A stretch of DNA of 64,000 nt from Campanula takesimana (lineage: Eukaryota > Streptophyta > Magnoliopsida > Asterales > Campanulaceae). Made by a program: the position numbers and the translations under genes. The stretch covers positions 97,766 to 161,765 of the forward strand of contig JAOWBW010001917.1 in assembly GCA_026119855.1 (NCBI GenBank). Reading direction: 5' to 3'. Position 1 is the stretch's first letter. Every line of letters starts with the position of its first letter. This document shows, piece by piece, positions 11,174 to 22,814 of the stretch. The notes below the pieces were generated by a model. It ran no database searches. It saw only the letters and a program-made list of their open reading frames with translations, and had not been told where the DNA came from.

Positions 11174-13083
11174 AGTGGTTCTCACATTTGTTTAAATGTG
11201 CTGGGACTAAAGAATAGGAGACTTCTTAAAGAGGGTGAAGTAGACCTACGCGTGGGGAATGGAGCAAGAGTTGCTGCATTAGCCGTAGGGAATTATGATG
11301 TCACTTTACCTTCCGGTTTAATACTTGTTTTGAACAATTGCTATTATGTACCGGATTTAAGTAGAAATATTATTTCAATTTCTTGTTTGGATAATGAAGG
11401 TTTTAACTTTCTTATTGAAAATAAGACATTTTATATTTATTTAAATGATGTGCTCTATGGTATTGCAAATTCATTTAATGGCCTTTATGTCTTGGATTTC
11501 AGAATGAAAATAATGACAATGTCTATCATGTAAATAAGAAATCTAAACCTAATGATGTAAATCATACTTATTTGTGGCATTGCCGTCTTGGTCATATTAA
11601 TGAGAAGTGTATCTCAAAACTCCATGGGGACGGTCTTTTGGGTTCATATGATCTTGAGTCATATGATACTTGCGAGTCGTGTCTTCTTGGAAAAATGACT
11701 AAGACACCTTTTACCAAGTTAGGTGAAAGGGCCAAGCGACTTATTGTGGTTGATACATTCCGATGTATGCGGACCACTATGTAGCAATGCTAGGGGAGGA
11801 TTTCAATACTTCATAACGTTCACTGATGATTATAGTAGATTTGGGTATGTTTACCTAATGAAACATAAAAGTGAAGCCTTTGAGATATTTAGAATATTTC
11901 AAAATGAAGTATAAAAACAACTTGGCAAAAGTATTAAGGCACTTCAATCAGATCGAGGTGGAGAATACTTGAGTCATGAATTCGATGATCATCTAAAGGA
12001 TTGTGGAATAATTTCACAATTGACTCCACCCTGAACACCACAATGGAATGGTGTGTCTGAGAGGAGGAATCGAACTTTGTTGGACATGGTTTGATCAATG
12101 ATGATCCGAGTTGATCTTCCTTTATCCTTTTGGGGTTATGCTCTAGAAACCGTTGCACTCACTCTAAATCAAGTTCCAACTAAATCGGTTCAAAAGACTC
12201 CATATGAGATGTGGAGCAGAAAGAAACCTAGTTTGTCTTTCATGAGGATTTGGGGTTGCAAAGCTTTTGTCAAAAGACTTGTCTCCTACAAGCTAGCACA
12301 CAAATCTGATAATTGTATTTTTGTGGGATATCCTAAGGAAACTAGAGGATATTACTTTTACAACCGAGGCGACAACAAGGTGTTTGTTGCCCGTACTGGT
12401 GTCTTTCTAGAGAAACAGTTTCTCTCCAAAAAATCAGTGGGAGTAAAATAAATCTTGAAGAAATTCGAGACCCAGAAAATGACATTGAACCGATAGTGGA
12501 ACAAGAACAAGAACCACAAGGAATTTTGGATCCTGTTCAAAATACAAGCAACTCGCAGATTTGGTAGGTTACGGTCTGAGCCCGAGTGATATGGTTTTCT
12601 CGTAATGGATAGTAATGAGGTGGAGATCATTGATAATGATGAACCGACCACCTACCAAGAGGCGATGTCTTCTCCTGATTCGGATAAGTGGCTTGGAGCC
12701 ATGGAATCCGAATTTCAATCCATGCAAGATAATCAAGTTTGGAACTTGATTGATGCGCCCGAAGGTGTAAAAACCATAGGATGAAAATGGGTCTTCAAAA
12801 AGAAGACTGACATGGATGGGAATGTGCATACTTACAACTAGACTTGTAGCAAAAGGTTATAGGCAAGTTCATGGTATTGACTATGATGAAACCTTTTCAC
12901 CCGTAGCAATGATCAAGTCTATAAGAATTTTGCTTGCCATTGCCACATATCATGACTATGAAATATGGCAAATGGATGTCAAAACTGCTTTCCTTAACGG
13001 GAATTTGCAAGAGGATGTGTATATGACACAACCCGAGGGTTTTGAACAAAGTTCTAAAGTATGCAAATTGCAGAAATCCATCT
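11174..13083 (+). pseudogene. E3 pol remnant, part 1: protease end, integrase, RT N-terminal half
   Basis: Begins at the residues following the protease active-site region and passes through the pre-integrase zinc region (WHCRLGH...CESC near 11572-11690), the integrase core (HSDVCGP near 11765) and the RT start (KGYRQVHGIDYDETFSP near 12850). Several frameshifts (about 11500, 11720) and stops (about 11910, 12030, 12450, 12780) break it. Compared with E2 the codons are otherwise collinear. It stops abruptly at 13083 in the RT palm, where E2 is inserted. Confidence 0.88.
13079..13083. other. Target site duplication of E2, left copy (right copy 21639-21643)
   Basis: catct appears immediately before the left LTR and immediately after the right LTR. 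Deleting one copy with E2 joins K-S-I to Y-G-L-K in the E3 RT, as expected from the uninterrupted E2 sequence. Confidence 0.95.
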
Positions 13084-14604
13084 TGTTGGGTTTCCAAGTA
13101 ACATGCGCAGCGGAATATAGCAATTAAAATTTTAAGAAAACCCAAAGCCATGGATCCGTTCATATGATTAAATCAAATACAACAAGATGAATAGAGGAAT
13201 AACTAACCCTTGATGGCTATGAACTTTTCTTCGATCTTGGTGGAGAAACTTGAAGACTTGATCACGATCACAAAGCTTGAACACGAACTTTGAAGATGAT
13301 GATTTTCACCCTCTAGCGGTATCCACACTTCGAACGAATATCAAAGGAGCTTCTTTGATCTTGGTTGCTAGACCAATATTATGAAACACACTTTCACAAT
13401 ATAATAAAGAACTATATGGAATTTATTTGTGAGTTATTTTGTTCCTCAATCAATGATATCTTAGAACAAAATAAAATCTCTCTCAAACTCTTTGAGACTC
13501 ACAAAAGCACTAGTAAATATGGTCTGGCCGAATTGGTGTTTTTATACACAATTAAGACCTATTCCAAATAGGAATCTTGTGCCAAAAACCTTCCTAAATC
13601 GAATTAGGAATTGTTCTGCCGTCAGACCGAGCGCCCGCCCGGTACCACCCGAGCGCCCGCTCATTTGGGCAGAAAGTCAAGGCCCTTTTCCGGATTATTC
13701 AGGCGCCCGCCTGGTTCAACCCAAGCGCCCGCTTGGTTGACCAGGAGGCCCAGAATAATTCCAGAAATTCCCTTGAGGTCCTCCGACCCTAAATTCCAAT
13801 ATAGTCCTTTTATTTAAGATTCGTTCTATTGTGTGTGACCCTCTAGGATTATACTAAGTTGCCAATGGGCTCAAACATGATCCCATAAGATATGATTAGG
13901 TTCTAGCAAACCGTCATACCTACCCAAATAGTATAACTAGATACAAGTTCGCATTCTTTTAGAATATGTCACAATCCCTTTGTCCACGATGCCATTGAAC
14001 ACAAGTCATGGTCAAACAGTCAACTTGTTTTTGTTCAATACTTTCTCGATTCCGAATATGTTGATAATTCAAATGCTATTGTTCCAATCAATCCATTTGA
14101 GTCCGGCCGAACATTTTATCAACATCATTCCTTCGATGGGCCCAAGCTTGACATCTCTCCGTGGAGGGACAAATCCATTTAGCTTATTATTCTTCCTAAC
14201 GGGAATCCGATTATGCCAATCATACCCTTTATAACTACTCGGTTAAAAGTAATGTTTGAATATGTCAAACATAATGTTCATCAAGTGGAAGACTATAATA
14301 ACTTCATGTCTAAGGATTCAAATGACATAACTAATATGAGATATATGTTCGACATAGACCATGACATAAATCTCATACAGCGGGTCATGTCCAGTACCTT
14401 GTTCCAAACAAGTTACCCATAAATCTAACATGATCATCCCATGATCATTTAGCCTTTATACTAGTGCTTAACAAGTACTAGGGACGGAGATTATTATAAT
14501 TAAACATGAGCAACAATAATAATCAAAACATCTCTTTATTGATATGAAATAAATGATAACAATTACAACGTTTATTAAACGTGCCTAGGGCACCACTACC
14601 AACA
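13084..14604 (-). repeat. E2 3' LTR (1521 bp)
   Basis: tgttgggttt...ccaaca on the plus strand. A TATA box (TATAAAAA on the minus strand) lies at 13539-13546. The GC-rich segment 13621-13745 has five gagcgcccgc-like units. It is 23 bp longer than the other E2 LTR because one unit (about 22 bp) is present here and absent there. Confidence 0.95.
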
Positions 14605-14615
14605 ATCTCCCACTT
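14605..14615 (-). other. E2 polypurine tract
   Basis: AAGTGGGAGAT on the element strand directly before the 3' LTR; the same tract precedes the E3 3' LTR at 22804-22814. Confidence 0.85.
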
Positions 14616-14618
14616 GCC

Positions 14619-15080
14619 CTAGGCCCAATCTCCCATGTATCTAATACCCATGGACCTAACATGACCATCATGTTTAGCTTGTGGAAGTCCCTTTGTTAGC
14701 GGGTCCGCAACATTGTCGTCAGTCGGTACTCTGCATATATTTACGTCTCCCCTATCAACGATCTCTCGAATGATATGAAAACGCCTAAGTATGTGTTTGG
14801 ATTTCTGATGTGCTCTTGGTTCCTTTGCTTGAGAAATAGCACCATTATTATCGCAATAAAGGTCTATTGGATTAGCAATACTAGGAACCACTTCAAGTTC
14901 AGTTATGAACTTCTTAATCCAAACAGCTTCCTTTGCAGCATCCGATGCAGCAATATACTCAGCTTCTGTTGTAGAATCAGCGGTTGTACTTTGCTTGGAA
15001 CTCTTCCAGCTTACAGCTCCACCATTTAACATAAACACAAAACCCGATTGCGATCGGCTATCATCTTTGGAAGCTTGCAT
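14619..15080 (-). CDS. E2 RNase H domain (frameshifted C-terminal part of gag-pol)
   Basis: 153 codons with the plant copia RNase H signature: SWKSSKQ...DSTTEAEY, YCDNNGAISQAKEP, KSKHILRRFHIIRE and DPLTKGLP near the end. The domain removes genomic RNA during reverse transcription. It is in a different frame from the upstream RT: relative to E3, eight bases are missing near 15075, and the two frames overlap at 15061-15080. The catalytic acidic residues of the DSTTEAEY and YCDNN motifs are present. It ends just before the polypurine tract, as in intact family members. Confidence 0.85.
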   Translation of the reverse strand: MQASKDDSRSQSGFVFMLNGGAVSWKSSKQSTTADSTTEAEYIAASDAAKEAVWIKKFITELEVVPSIANPIDLYCDNNGAISQAKEPRAHQKSKHILRRFHIIREIVDRGDVNICRVPTDDNVADPLTKGLPQAKHDGHVRSMGIRYMGDWA

Positions 15081-16332
15081 CCGTGTAAGAATTTACAACG
15101 AGATCATCTTCCATTCCTCCATAGACCAAAAACGAGTCTTTAGTTCTTCTCAAGTACTTAAGAATCGCTTTTACAGCTATCCAGTGATTTTCGCCAGGGT
15201 CGGATTGGTATCTACTTGTCATGCTCAAAGCATAAGATACATCCGGCCTAGTACAAATCATGGCATACATGATGGACCCAATTGCCGAAGCATATGGAAC
15301 ATCATTCATTTTCTCCCGCTCATCTTTTATCTTAGGACATTGAGTCTTGCTTAGAGAAACTCCATGTAACACAGGCAAGGTGCCACTCTTAGAATTTTCC
15401 ATACGGAATCTTCTAATGACCTTGTCAATGTATGTACTTTGGCTTAAACCTAGTAGCCTCCTTGATCTATCTCTATAGATCTTAATGCCAAGAATATATG
15501 CGGCTTCACCCATATCTTTCATTGCGAAGCACTTTCCTAACCAAGTCTTCACAGACTGAAGTGTAGGAATGTCATTTCCAATGAGTAATATGCCATCCAC
15601 GTATAAAATAAGGAATAGCACTATGCTCCCACTAATCTTCTTGTATACACAAGGCTCATCTTCGTTCTTGATAAAACCAAACTGTTTGACCGATTCATCA
15701 AAACGGAGATTCCAACTCCTAGAAGCTTTCTTCAATCCATAGATGGATCTCTGCAATTTGCATACCTTAGAATCTTGTTCAAAACCTTCTGGTTGTGTCA
15801 TATACACATCCTCTTGGAGTTTTCCATTCAGGAAAGCGGTTTTGACGTCCATCTGCCATATCTCATAGTCATGATATGCGGCAATGGCAAGCAAAATTCT
15901 TATAGACTTGATCATTGCTACGGGTGAAAAGGTCTCATCATAGTCAATACCATGAACTTGCCTATAACCCTTCGCTACAAGCCTAGCTTTATAAGTATGC
16001 ACCTTCCCATCCATGTTAGTCTTCTTCTTGAAGACCCATTTGCATCCTATGGTTTTTACACCTTCGGGTGCATCAATCAAATTCCAAACTTGATTGTCTT
16101 GCATGGATTGCAATTCGGATTCCATGGCTCCAAGCCACTTGTCCGAATCAGGAGAAGACATCGCCTCTTGGTAGGTTGACGGTTCATTATTCTCATTGAT
16201 TTCTACCTTATTACTATCCGTTACGAGAAATCCATATCTTTCGAGCTCGGATCGTAACCTACTAGATCTGCGAGTTGCTTGTGTATTTTGAACAGGTTCC
16301 ACAACTCCTTGTGGTTCTTGTTCTTGTTCCAC
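15061..16332 (-). CDS. E2 reverse transcriptase region (423 codons, damaged active site)
   Basis: Integrase C-terminal tail, then RT: KWVFKKK, KARLVAKGYRQ, the DYDETFSPVA motif, WQMDVKTAFLNG, then the active-site region at 15592-15603, which reads YVDG rather than YVDD. The second catalytic aspartate is therefore lost. Downstream follow the MKDMGEAAYILG segment and CTRPDVSYA. The frame opens after an in-frame TAA (about 16360) that replaces an arginine codon seen in E3, and closes at a frameshift before RNase H. Apart from these lesions the sequence is continuous, consistent with a recent insertion. Confidence 0.9.
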   Translation of the reverse strand: MEQEQEPQGVVEPVQNTQATRRSSRLRSELERYGFLVTDSNKVEINENNEPSTYQEAMSSPDSDKWLGAMESELQSMQDNQVWNLIDAPEGVKTIGCKWVFKKKTNMDGKVHTYKARLVAKGYRQVHGIDYDETFSPVAMIKSIRILLAIAAYHDYEIWQMDVKTAFLNGKLQEDVYMTQPEGFEQDSKVCKLQRSIYGLKKASRSWNLRFDESVKQFGFIKNEDEPCVYKKISGSIVLFLILYVDGILLIGNDIPTLQSVKTWLGKCFAMKDMGEAAYILGIKIYRDRSRRLLGLSQSTYIDKVIRRFRMENSKSGTLPVLHGVSLSKTQCPKIKDEREKMNDVPYASAIGSIMYAMICTRPDVSYALSMTSRYQSDPGENHWIAVKAILKYLRRTKDSFLVYGGMEDDLVVNSYTDASFQR

Positions 16333-16359
16333 TATTGGTTCAATGATATTTTCTGGGTC

Positions 16360-17487
16360 TTAAATTTTTTCAAGATTTATTTTACTCCCACTGATTTCTT
16401 TGGAGAGAAACTCTTTCTCTAGAAAGACACCAGTTCGGGCAACAAACACTTTGTTGTCCTCACGGTTGTAAAAGTAATATCCTCTAGTTTCCTTAGGATA
16501 TCCCACGAAATTACATTTATCATATTTGTGTGCAAGTTTGTCTGAGTCAAGTCTTTTGACAAAAGCTTCGCAACCCCAAATCTTCATGAAAGACAGACAA
16601 GGCTTCTTTCCGCTCCACATCTCATATGGAGTCTTTTGAACCGATTTAGTTGGAACACGATTTAGTGTGAAAGCAGCGGTTTCTAGGGCGTAACCCCAAA
16701 AGGATATTGGAAGATCAACTTGACTCATCATTGATCGAACCATGTCTAACAAAGTCCGATTCCTCCTCTCGGACACACCATTCCATTGTGGTGTTCCGGG
16801 TGGAGTCAATTGTGAAACTATTCCACAATTCTTTAGATGATCATCAAATTCTTGACTCAAGTATTCTCCACCACGATCTGATCGAAGTGCCTTTATACTT
16901 TTGCCAAGTTGTTTTTCTACTTCATTTTGAAATATTCTAAATATCTCAAATGCTTCACTTTTATGCTTCATTAGGTAAACATACCCAAATCTACTATAAT
17001 CATCAGTAAAGGTTATGAAGTATTGAAATCCTCCCCTAGCATTGCTACTTAATGGTCCGCATACATCGGAATGTATCAACCCCAATAAGTCACTTGCCCT
17101 TTCACCTAGCTTGGTAAAAGGTGTCTTAGTCATTTTTCCAAAAAGACACGACTCACAAGTATCATATGACTCGAGGTCACATGAACCTAAAAGTCCTTCC
17201 CCATGGAGTTTTGAGATACGCTTCTCATTAATATGACCAAGACGGCAATGCCATAAATAGGTATGATTTACATCATTAGGTTTAGATTTCTTATTTACAT
17301 GATAGACATTGTTATTATTTTCATTCTTGACATCCATGATATAAAGGCCATTAAATGAATTAGCAATACCATAAAGCACATCATTTAAATAAATAGAAAA
17401 TTTCTTATTCTCAATAAGAAACTTAAAACCTTCATTATCCAAACAAGAAATTGAAATAATATTTCTGCTTAAATCCGGAACATAATA
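16360..17487 (-). CDS. E2 integrase region
   Basis: Open reading of 360 codons from 17442, with the frame extending back to a TGA near 17487 that replaces a cysteine codon present in E3. Numbered from the 17442 Met: zinc-binding H65, H70, C96, C99; catalytic triad D126 (HSDVCGP), D189 (RSDRGGEY) and E225 (NGVSERRN), giving the D,D(35)E spacing of retroviral-type integrases. The core inserts element cDNA and creates the 5-bp duplication seen around E2. The domain looks intact; it ends at a TAA near 16360. Confidence 0.92.
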   Translation of the reverse strand, partial: YYVPDLSRNIISISCLDNEGFKFLIENKKFSIYLNDVLYGIANSFNGLYIMDVKNENNNNVYHVNKKSKPNDVNHTYLWHCRLGHINEKRISKLHGEGLLGSCDLESYDTCESCLFGKMTKTPFTKLGERASDLLGLIHSDVCGPLSSNARGGFQYFITFTDDYSRFGYVYLMKHKSEAFEIFRIFQNEVEKQLGKSIKALRSDRGGEYLSQEFDDHLKNCGIVSQLTPPGTPQWNGVSERRNRTLLDMVRSMMSQVDLPISFWGYALETAAFTLNRVPTKSVQKTPYEMWSGKKPCLSFMKIWGCEAFVKRLDSDKLAHKYDKCNFVGYPKETRGYYFYNREDNKVFVARTGVFLEKEFLSKEISGSKINLEKI

Positions 17488-18588
17488 TCAATTGTTCAAA
17501 ACAAGAATTAATCCGGAAGGTAAAGTGACTTCATAAGTCCCTACGGCTAATGCAGCAACTCTTGCTCCATTCCCCACACGTAGATCTACTTCACCTTCTT
17601 TAAGCAGTCTCCTATTCTTTAGTCCCTGCACATTTAGACAAATGTGAGAACCACATCCGGTATCCAATACCCAAGAATCAATGGTAGAAAGGAGAATATC
17701 TATCATATAGATACCTGAAGTCGACGCAGCCTTGCTGCCCTTCTTCTTCTTTTGCTCTTCCAAGAAAGCCTTGCAATTAAGTTTCCAATGACCAATTTCT
17801 TGACAATGGAAACAGATTGCATCCTTTTGTGAATCGGGTTTTGCCTCAGAAGCCTTGGCAACCTTTGCCTTGCTTATTTTGGGTTTGACAACTTTCTTAC
17901 CTTTTCCTTTGGCACTAGCCTTCTTCCCATCATGAACAAAGAGCACGGGAGAACCTTTCTCCACAATTTTCATCTCTGTTGTTTTAAGCATCCCATGCAA
18001 CTCAGAGAGATTCTTATCCATTCCATGCATGTTATAATTCATCACAAACTGATTATAACTTTTAGGCAATGAAATAAGAATGAGATCCGGGGCTAGCTCC
18101 AATGGGATTGGATAGCCAAGTTTCTCAAGGTTCTCTACATAACCTTTCATTTTAAGAAAGTGAGGACTCACTTGTTGCCCTTCATTCATTTTACTAGTAG
18201 TGAATGCAACAATGGTCTTGTACCTCTCTTGCCTAGCTTGCTCTTGAAACATGGTTCTCAACTCCACGCCTATCTCATAGGCTTTCAAATGTTCCAAACT
18301 TTGTTGGAGTTTTGAACACATAGCAGCAAGCATGGAGAGGCCCATCGAGAATGTACAACTTACATCTCTAGAATCATTACGATGTTTCTTATAATTGTCT
18401 CTTTCTACCCTAGGGGCAGTAGGCGGTGGTTCAGCAGGGAGAGGCCCATCGAGAATGTACAACTTATCTTCTTGCCTAAGAACGATTCTTATGCTACGGA
18501 TCCAATCCATAAAGTTAGTACCATTCTCTTCGAGCTTATCCTTCTCAAGGATCGATCGCAATGATATTGATTGAGTGTTATTAGTCAT
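17488..18588 (-). CDS. E2 Gag plus protease N-terminal part (366 codons)
   Basis: The start is the first ATG after the long leader. The gag capsid-like region (about residues 20-210) includes KMNEGQQVSPHFLKMKGYVE and SLPKSYNQF, typical of plant copia gag. A lysine-rich stretch precedes a CCHC zinc knuckle, C259-x2-C262-x4-H267-x4-C272. The protease active site DTG lies at 309-311. The frame ends at a TGA (TGC in E3) just inside protease. Gag forms the virus-like particle and binds genomic RNA; the protease would cleave the polyprotein. A single nonsense change separates it from the integrase frame. Confidence 0.92.
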   Translation of the reverse strand: MTNNTQSISLRSILEKDKLEENGTNFMDWIRSIRIVLRQEDKLYILDGPLPAEPPPTAPRVERDNYKKHRNDSRDVSCTFSMGLSMLAAMCSKLQQSLEHLKAYEIGVELRTMFQEQARQERYKTIVAFTTSKMNEGQQVSPHFLKMKGYVENLEKLGYPIPLELAPDLILISLPKSYNQFVMNYNMHGMDKNLSELHGMLKTTEMKIVEKGSPVLFVHDGKKASAKGKGKKVVKPKISKAKVAKASEAKPDSQKDAICFHCQEIGHWKLNCKAFLEEQKKKKGSKAASTSGIYMIDILLSTIDSWVLDTGCGSHICLNVQGLKNRRLLKEGEVDLRVGNGARVAALAVGTYEVTLPSGLILVLNN

Positions 18589-20124
18589 TATCTACAAATA
18601 TGCAATATTTCCAAAATTTAATAAGTACCAATTTTTCATTAAAGAGATAAATAATGTATTTTTCAAACAAAATACTCCCACTAAATTATATAACCTTCTT
18701 ATACATCCAATGTATAATATAATTTAATTGGGCTAAGATCCAACTTTAATTTAACTTTTGAGTCCACGGAGGCGGACCGCTCAAAAACTAAATTAATTAG
18801 GTAGACAATCATGTCAATCATATCCCATATGATTCTTAGATCCTTTTATGAGATTCTTTGAGAAATCCAATTTCAAAAAGCATGTTTAATCTCATCTTTT
18901 GCCTAGGCCCAAAACTGTTTTGACGCCTAATTAAGTCCAACCATTTTAAACGCATAGGAACCATTCAATTTAATGCACCTTGCGGAGGCAAGCCCACATT
19001 AAATTAATGAACCTCATCTTGCTTATATATGAATAAAATCAATGCACTTCGCGGAGGCGAACCCACATCAAAATCACCCATATATAAACAAGTGTTTTAA
19101 TCATGGCATGGCAAACAAGGACTTAAAACTTTCTTTGAAGGTTCATCACATATAGCATATAACACATTTATGAGCACATAATATAAACATGTTACACATC
19201 AAGTTTAGTCACTAAATTAATCTCCATTAATTTAAGCATGATATTTATGTGTCATTAGTTTCTCTATAATTATGAGGATGAGACTATTTCAACTTCGGTT
19301 ATTATCTCCAAATCAAGACAACAAGACGTGCGGTCGAACTAATCCATAAGGCAACCACAATCCCGCACTAATTCAAGAAACCAAGAAAGTAGTCCATGTG
19401 GCCGAAACTAAGCAATAGATGGTCTCGATGAATGCCAATTGCATTCACAATTCCACATGGATCTCCAATCATTGAATCAAGAACCTTTGTTTCTCAATTT
19501 TAGCAATTATAAACTCTTCATAATTCTAACTTCGTTTTATCTTTGAAACTTTGATTGCGATCAATTTTGGGAAACACAATCTCGATGAACGCAGATTAGC
19601 CATCCAAAACTTGAACCAATCTAGGAATCACAGGACTAAAACAAATAGGAAAATCAAACCCCAAAATCCACACACAAACCAACTACCCAAAACCCATTCC
19701 AGATCAACAAGTCTGGACTGGTTCTGTTACTGGTTTTGTCGAATTTATCGAAAATTCCATATTCAGATTTTAACCAAAATCAGAACAAATTTTGACCACC
19801 GAGCGCCCGCCTGGTCATCAGCGAGCGGGCGCCTGAATAGCCAAAATGATACAGAATTTTTAAAGTTCAAAAATTTTGTCTCAAAATTATTTTTCCCCGA
19901 TTATTAAAACTTTGATCCAATCAAAAATCAATAATCGAAATAATTCAGAATCCACCATAATATTTATTGCGATTGAATCGTGCGATTAAAGTTGCAAAAC
20001 AATAAACCACATAAAATCACAAAACACATAAGCATCATATATTCCAATATTCATATCATGCTAGGCACATAAACAATTTATATACACATAACATGACCAA
20101 GGTATTGAAATAATCAACATGAAC
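18589..20124 (-). other. E2 untranslated leader
   Basis: About 1.5 kb, non-coding. Stem-loop motifs: one at 18755-18786, related ones at 18966-19004 and 19036-19072. A GC-rich cassette (gagcgcccgc units) lies at 19797-19846, at the position where E1 has its own cassette. Confidence 0.65.
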
Positions 20125-20139
20125 GGGGCTCTGATACCA
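20125..20139 (-). other. E2 primer binding site (initiator tRNA-Met type)
   Basis: TGGTATCAGAGCCCC on the minus strand, one base from the 5' LTR edge, identical to E1. Confidence 0.92.
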
Positions 20140-20140
20140 C

Positions 20141-21638
20141 TGTTGGGTTTCCAAGTAACATGCGCAGCGGAATATAGTAATTAAAATTTTAAGAAAACCC
20201 AAAGCCATGGATCCGTTCATATGATTAAATCAAATACAACAAGATGAATAGAGGAATAACTAACCCTTGATGGCTATGAACTTTTCTTCGGTCTTGGTGG
20301 AGAAACTTGAAGACTTGATCACGATCACAAAGCTTGAACACGAACTTTGAAGATGATGATTTTCACCCTCTAGCGGTATCCACACTTCGAACGAATATCA
20401 AAGGAGCTTCTTTGATCTTGGTTGCTAGACCAATATTATGAAACACACTTTCACAATATAATAAAGAACTATATGGAATTTATTTGTGAGTTATTTTGTT
20501 CCTCAATCAATGATATCTTAGAACAAAATAAAATCTCTCTCAAACTCTTTGAGACTCACAAAAGCACTAGTAAATATGGTCTGGCCGAATTGGTGTTTTT
20601 ATACACAATTAAGACCTATTCCAAATAGGAATCTTGTGCCAAAAACCTTCCTAAATCGAATTAGGAATTGTTCTGCCGTCAGACCGAGCGCCCGCCCGGT
20701 ACCACCCGAGCGCCCGCTCATTTGGGCAGAAAGTCAAGGCCCTTTTCCGGCTTATTCAGGCGCCCGCTTGGTTGACCAGGAGGCCCAGAATAATTCCAGA
20801 AATTCCCTTGAGGTCCTTCGACCCTAAATTCCAATATAGTCCTTTTATTTAAGATTCGTTCTATTTTGTGTGACCCTCTAGGATTATACTAAGTTGGCAA
20901 TGGGCTCAAACATGATCCCATAAGATATGATTAGGTTCTAGCAAACCGTCATACCTACCCAAATAGTATAACTAGATACAAGTTCGCATTCCTTTAGAAT
21001 ATGTCACAATCCCTTTGTCCACGATGGCATTGAACACAAGTCATGGTCAAACAGTCAACTTGTTTTTGTTCAATACTTTCTCGATTCCGAATATGTTGAT
21101 AATTAAAATGCTATTGATCCAATCAATCCATTTGAGTCCGGCCGAACATTTTATCAACATCATTCCTTCGATGGGCCCAAGCTTGACATCTCTCCGTGGA
21201 GGGACAAATCCATTTAGCTTATTATTCTTCCTAACGGGAATCCGATTATGCCAATCATACCCTTTATAACTACTCGGTTAAAAGTAGCGTTTGAATATGT
21301 CAAACATAATGTTCATCAAGTGGAAGACTATAATAACTTCATGTCTAAGGATTCAAATGACATAACTAATATGAGATATATGTTCGACATAGACCATGAC
21401 ATAAATCTCATACAGCGGGTCATGTCCAGTAACTTGTTCCAAACAAGTACCCATAAATCTAACATGATCATCCCATGATCATTTAGCCTTTATACTAGTG
21501 CTTAACAAGTACTAGGGACGGAGATTATTATAAGTAAACATGAGCAACAATAATAATCAAAACATCTCTTTATTGATATGAAATAAATGATAACAATTAC
21601 AATGTTTATTAAACGTGCCTAGGGCACCACTACCAACA
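20141..21638 (-). repeat. E2 5' LTR (1498 bp)
   Basis: tgttgggttt...ccaaca, nearly identical to 13084-14604. TATA box on the minus strand near 20596-20603. The GC-rich segment at 20676-20790 is one unit shorter than in the other LTR. Confidence 0.95.
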
Positions 21639-22794
21639 CATCTATGGATTAAAGCAAGCTTCTAGGAGTTGGAATCTCCATTTTGATGAATCAGTCAAAG
21701 AGTTTGGATTTATCAAGAACGAAGATGAACCTTGTGTATATAAGAAGATTAGTGGGAGCATAGTGCTATTCCTTATTTTATATGTGGATGTCATATTGCT
21801 CATTGGAAATGACATTCCTACACTTCAGTCTGTAAAGACTTGGTTAGGAAAGTGTTTCACAATGAAAGATATGGGCGAAGCCGCATATATTCTTGGCATT
21901 AAGACCTACAGAGATAGATCAAAGAAGCTAATTGGTTTAAGCCAAAGTACATACATTGAAAAGCTCATTAGAAGATTCCGCATGGAAAATTCTAAGAGAG
22001 CCACCTTACCAGTGTTACATTGAGTTTCTCTAAGCAAGACTCAATGTCCTAAGACAAAAGATGAGCGTGAGAAAATGAATGATGTTCCATATGCTTCGGC
22101 AATTGGGTCCATCATGTATGCCATGATATGTACTAGGCCGGATGTATCTTATGCTTTGAGCATGACAAGTAGATATCAATCCGACCCCGGTGAAAATCAC
22201 TGGATGGTTGTAAAAGCGATTCTTAAGTACTTGAGAAGGACTAAAGATTCATTCTTAATCTATGGAGGAATGGAAGATGATCTCATTGTAAACGGTTACA
22301 CGGATGCAAGTTTCCAAACCGACAGAGATGACAGTCGATCGCAATCGGGTTTTTTGTTTATGTTAAATGGTGGAGCTGTAAGCTGGAAGAGTTCCAAGCA
22401 GAGTACAACCACTGATTCTACAACTGAAGCTGAGTATATTGCTGCATCGGATGCTACAAAGGAAGCTGTTTGGATTAAGAAGTTCATTAGTGAACTTGAA
22501 GTGGTTCTTAGTATTGCTAATCCAATAGACCTTATTGTGATAATAATGGTGCTATTGCTCAAGAAAAGGATCCATGGTGCTATTGCTCAAGCAAAGGATC
22601 CAAGGGCACATCAGAAATCCAAACACACACTTAGGCGTTTTCATATCATTCGAGAAATCATTGATAGGGGAGACGTAAACATATGCAGGGTACCAAGTGA
22701 TGAAAATGTTGCTGACCCGCTAACAAAGAGACTTCCACAAGATAAACATGATGGTCATGTTAGGTCCATGGGTATTAGATACATGGGAGATTAG
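21639..22794 (+). pseudogene. E3 pol remnant, part 2: RT C-terminal half and RNase H
   Basis: Resumes the RT frame cut at 13083 (YGLKQASRSWN). The RT active site at 21781-21792 reads YVDV in place of YVDD. An in-frame TGA near 22021 splits RT; the reading from 22075 (239 codons) carries CTRPDVSYA, YTDASFQTDRDDSRSQSG, DSTTEAEY and DPLTKRLP. A local duplication at about 22545-22595 repeats ggtgctattgctcaag...aaggatcca. It ends just before the polypurine tract. Confidence 0.9.
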
Positions 22795-22803
22795 GCCTAG
22801 GGC

Positions 22804-22814
22804 AAGTGGGAGAT
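22804..22814 (+). other. E3 polypurine tract
   Basis: aagtgggagat immediately before the 3' LTR start at 22815, identical to that of E2. Confidence 0.85.

Larger units (their letters stand above)
13084..21638 (-). mobile_element. E2: complete Ty1/copia element with TSD catct
   Basis: 8.55 kb with both LTRs, primer site, leader, gag-pol and polypurine tract. The 5-bp direct repeat catct flanks it at 13079-13083 and 21639-21643. The LTR pair differs by roughly 15-20 substitutions by eye plus one 23-bp indel in the GC-rich segment, so it is fairly recent. Two nonsense codons, one frameshift and a damaged RT active site mean it is not autonomous now. RT/RNase H style suggests an Angela/Tork-like lineage, not certain. 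Confidence 0.95.
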
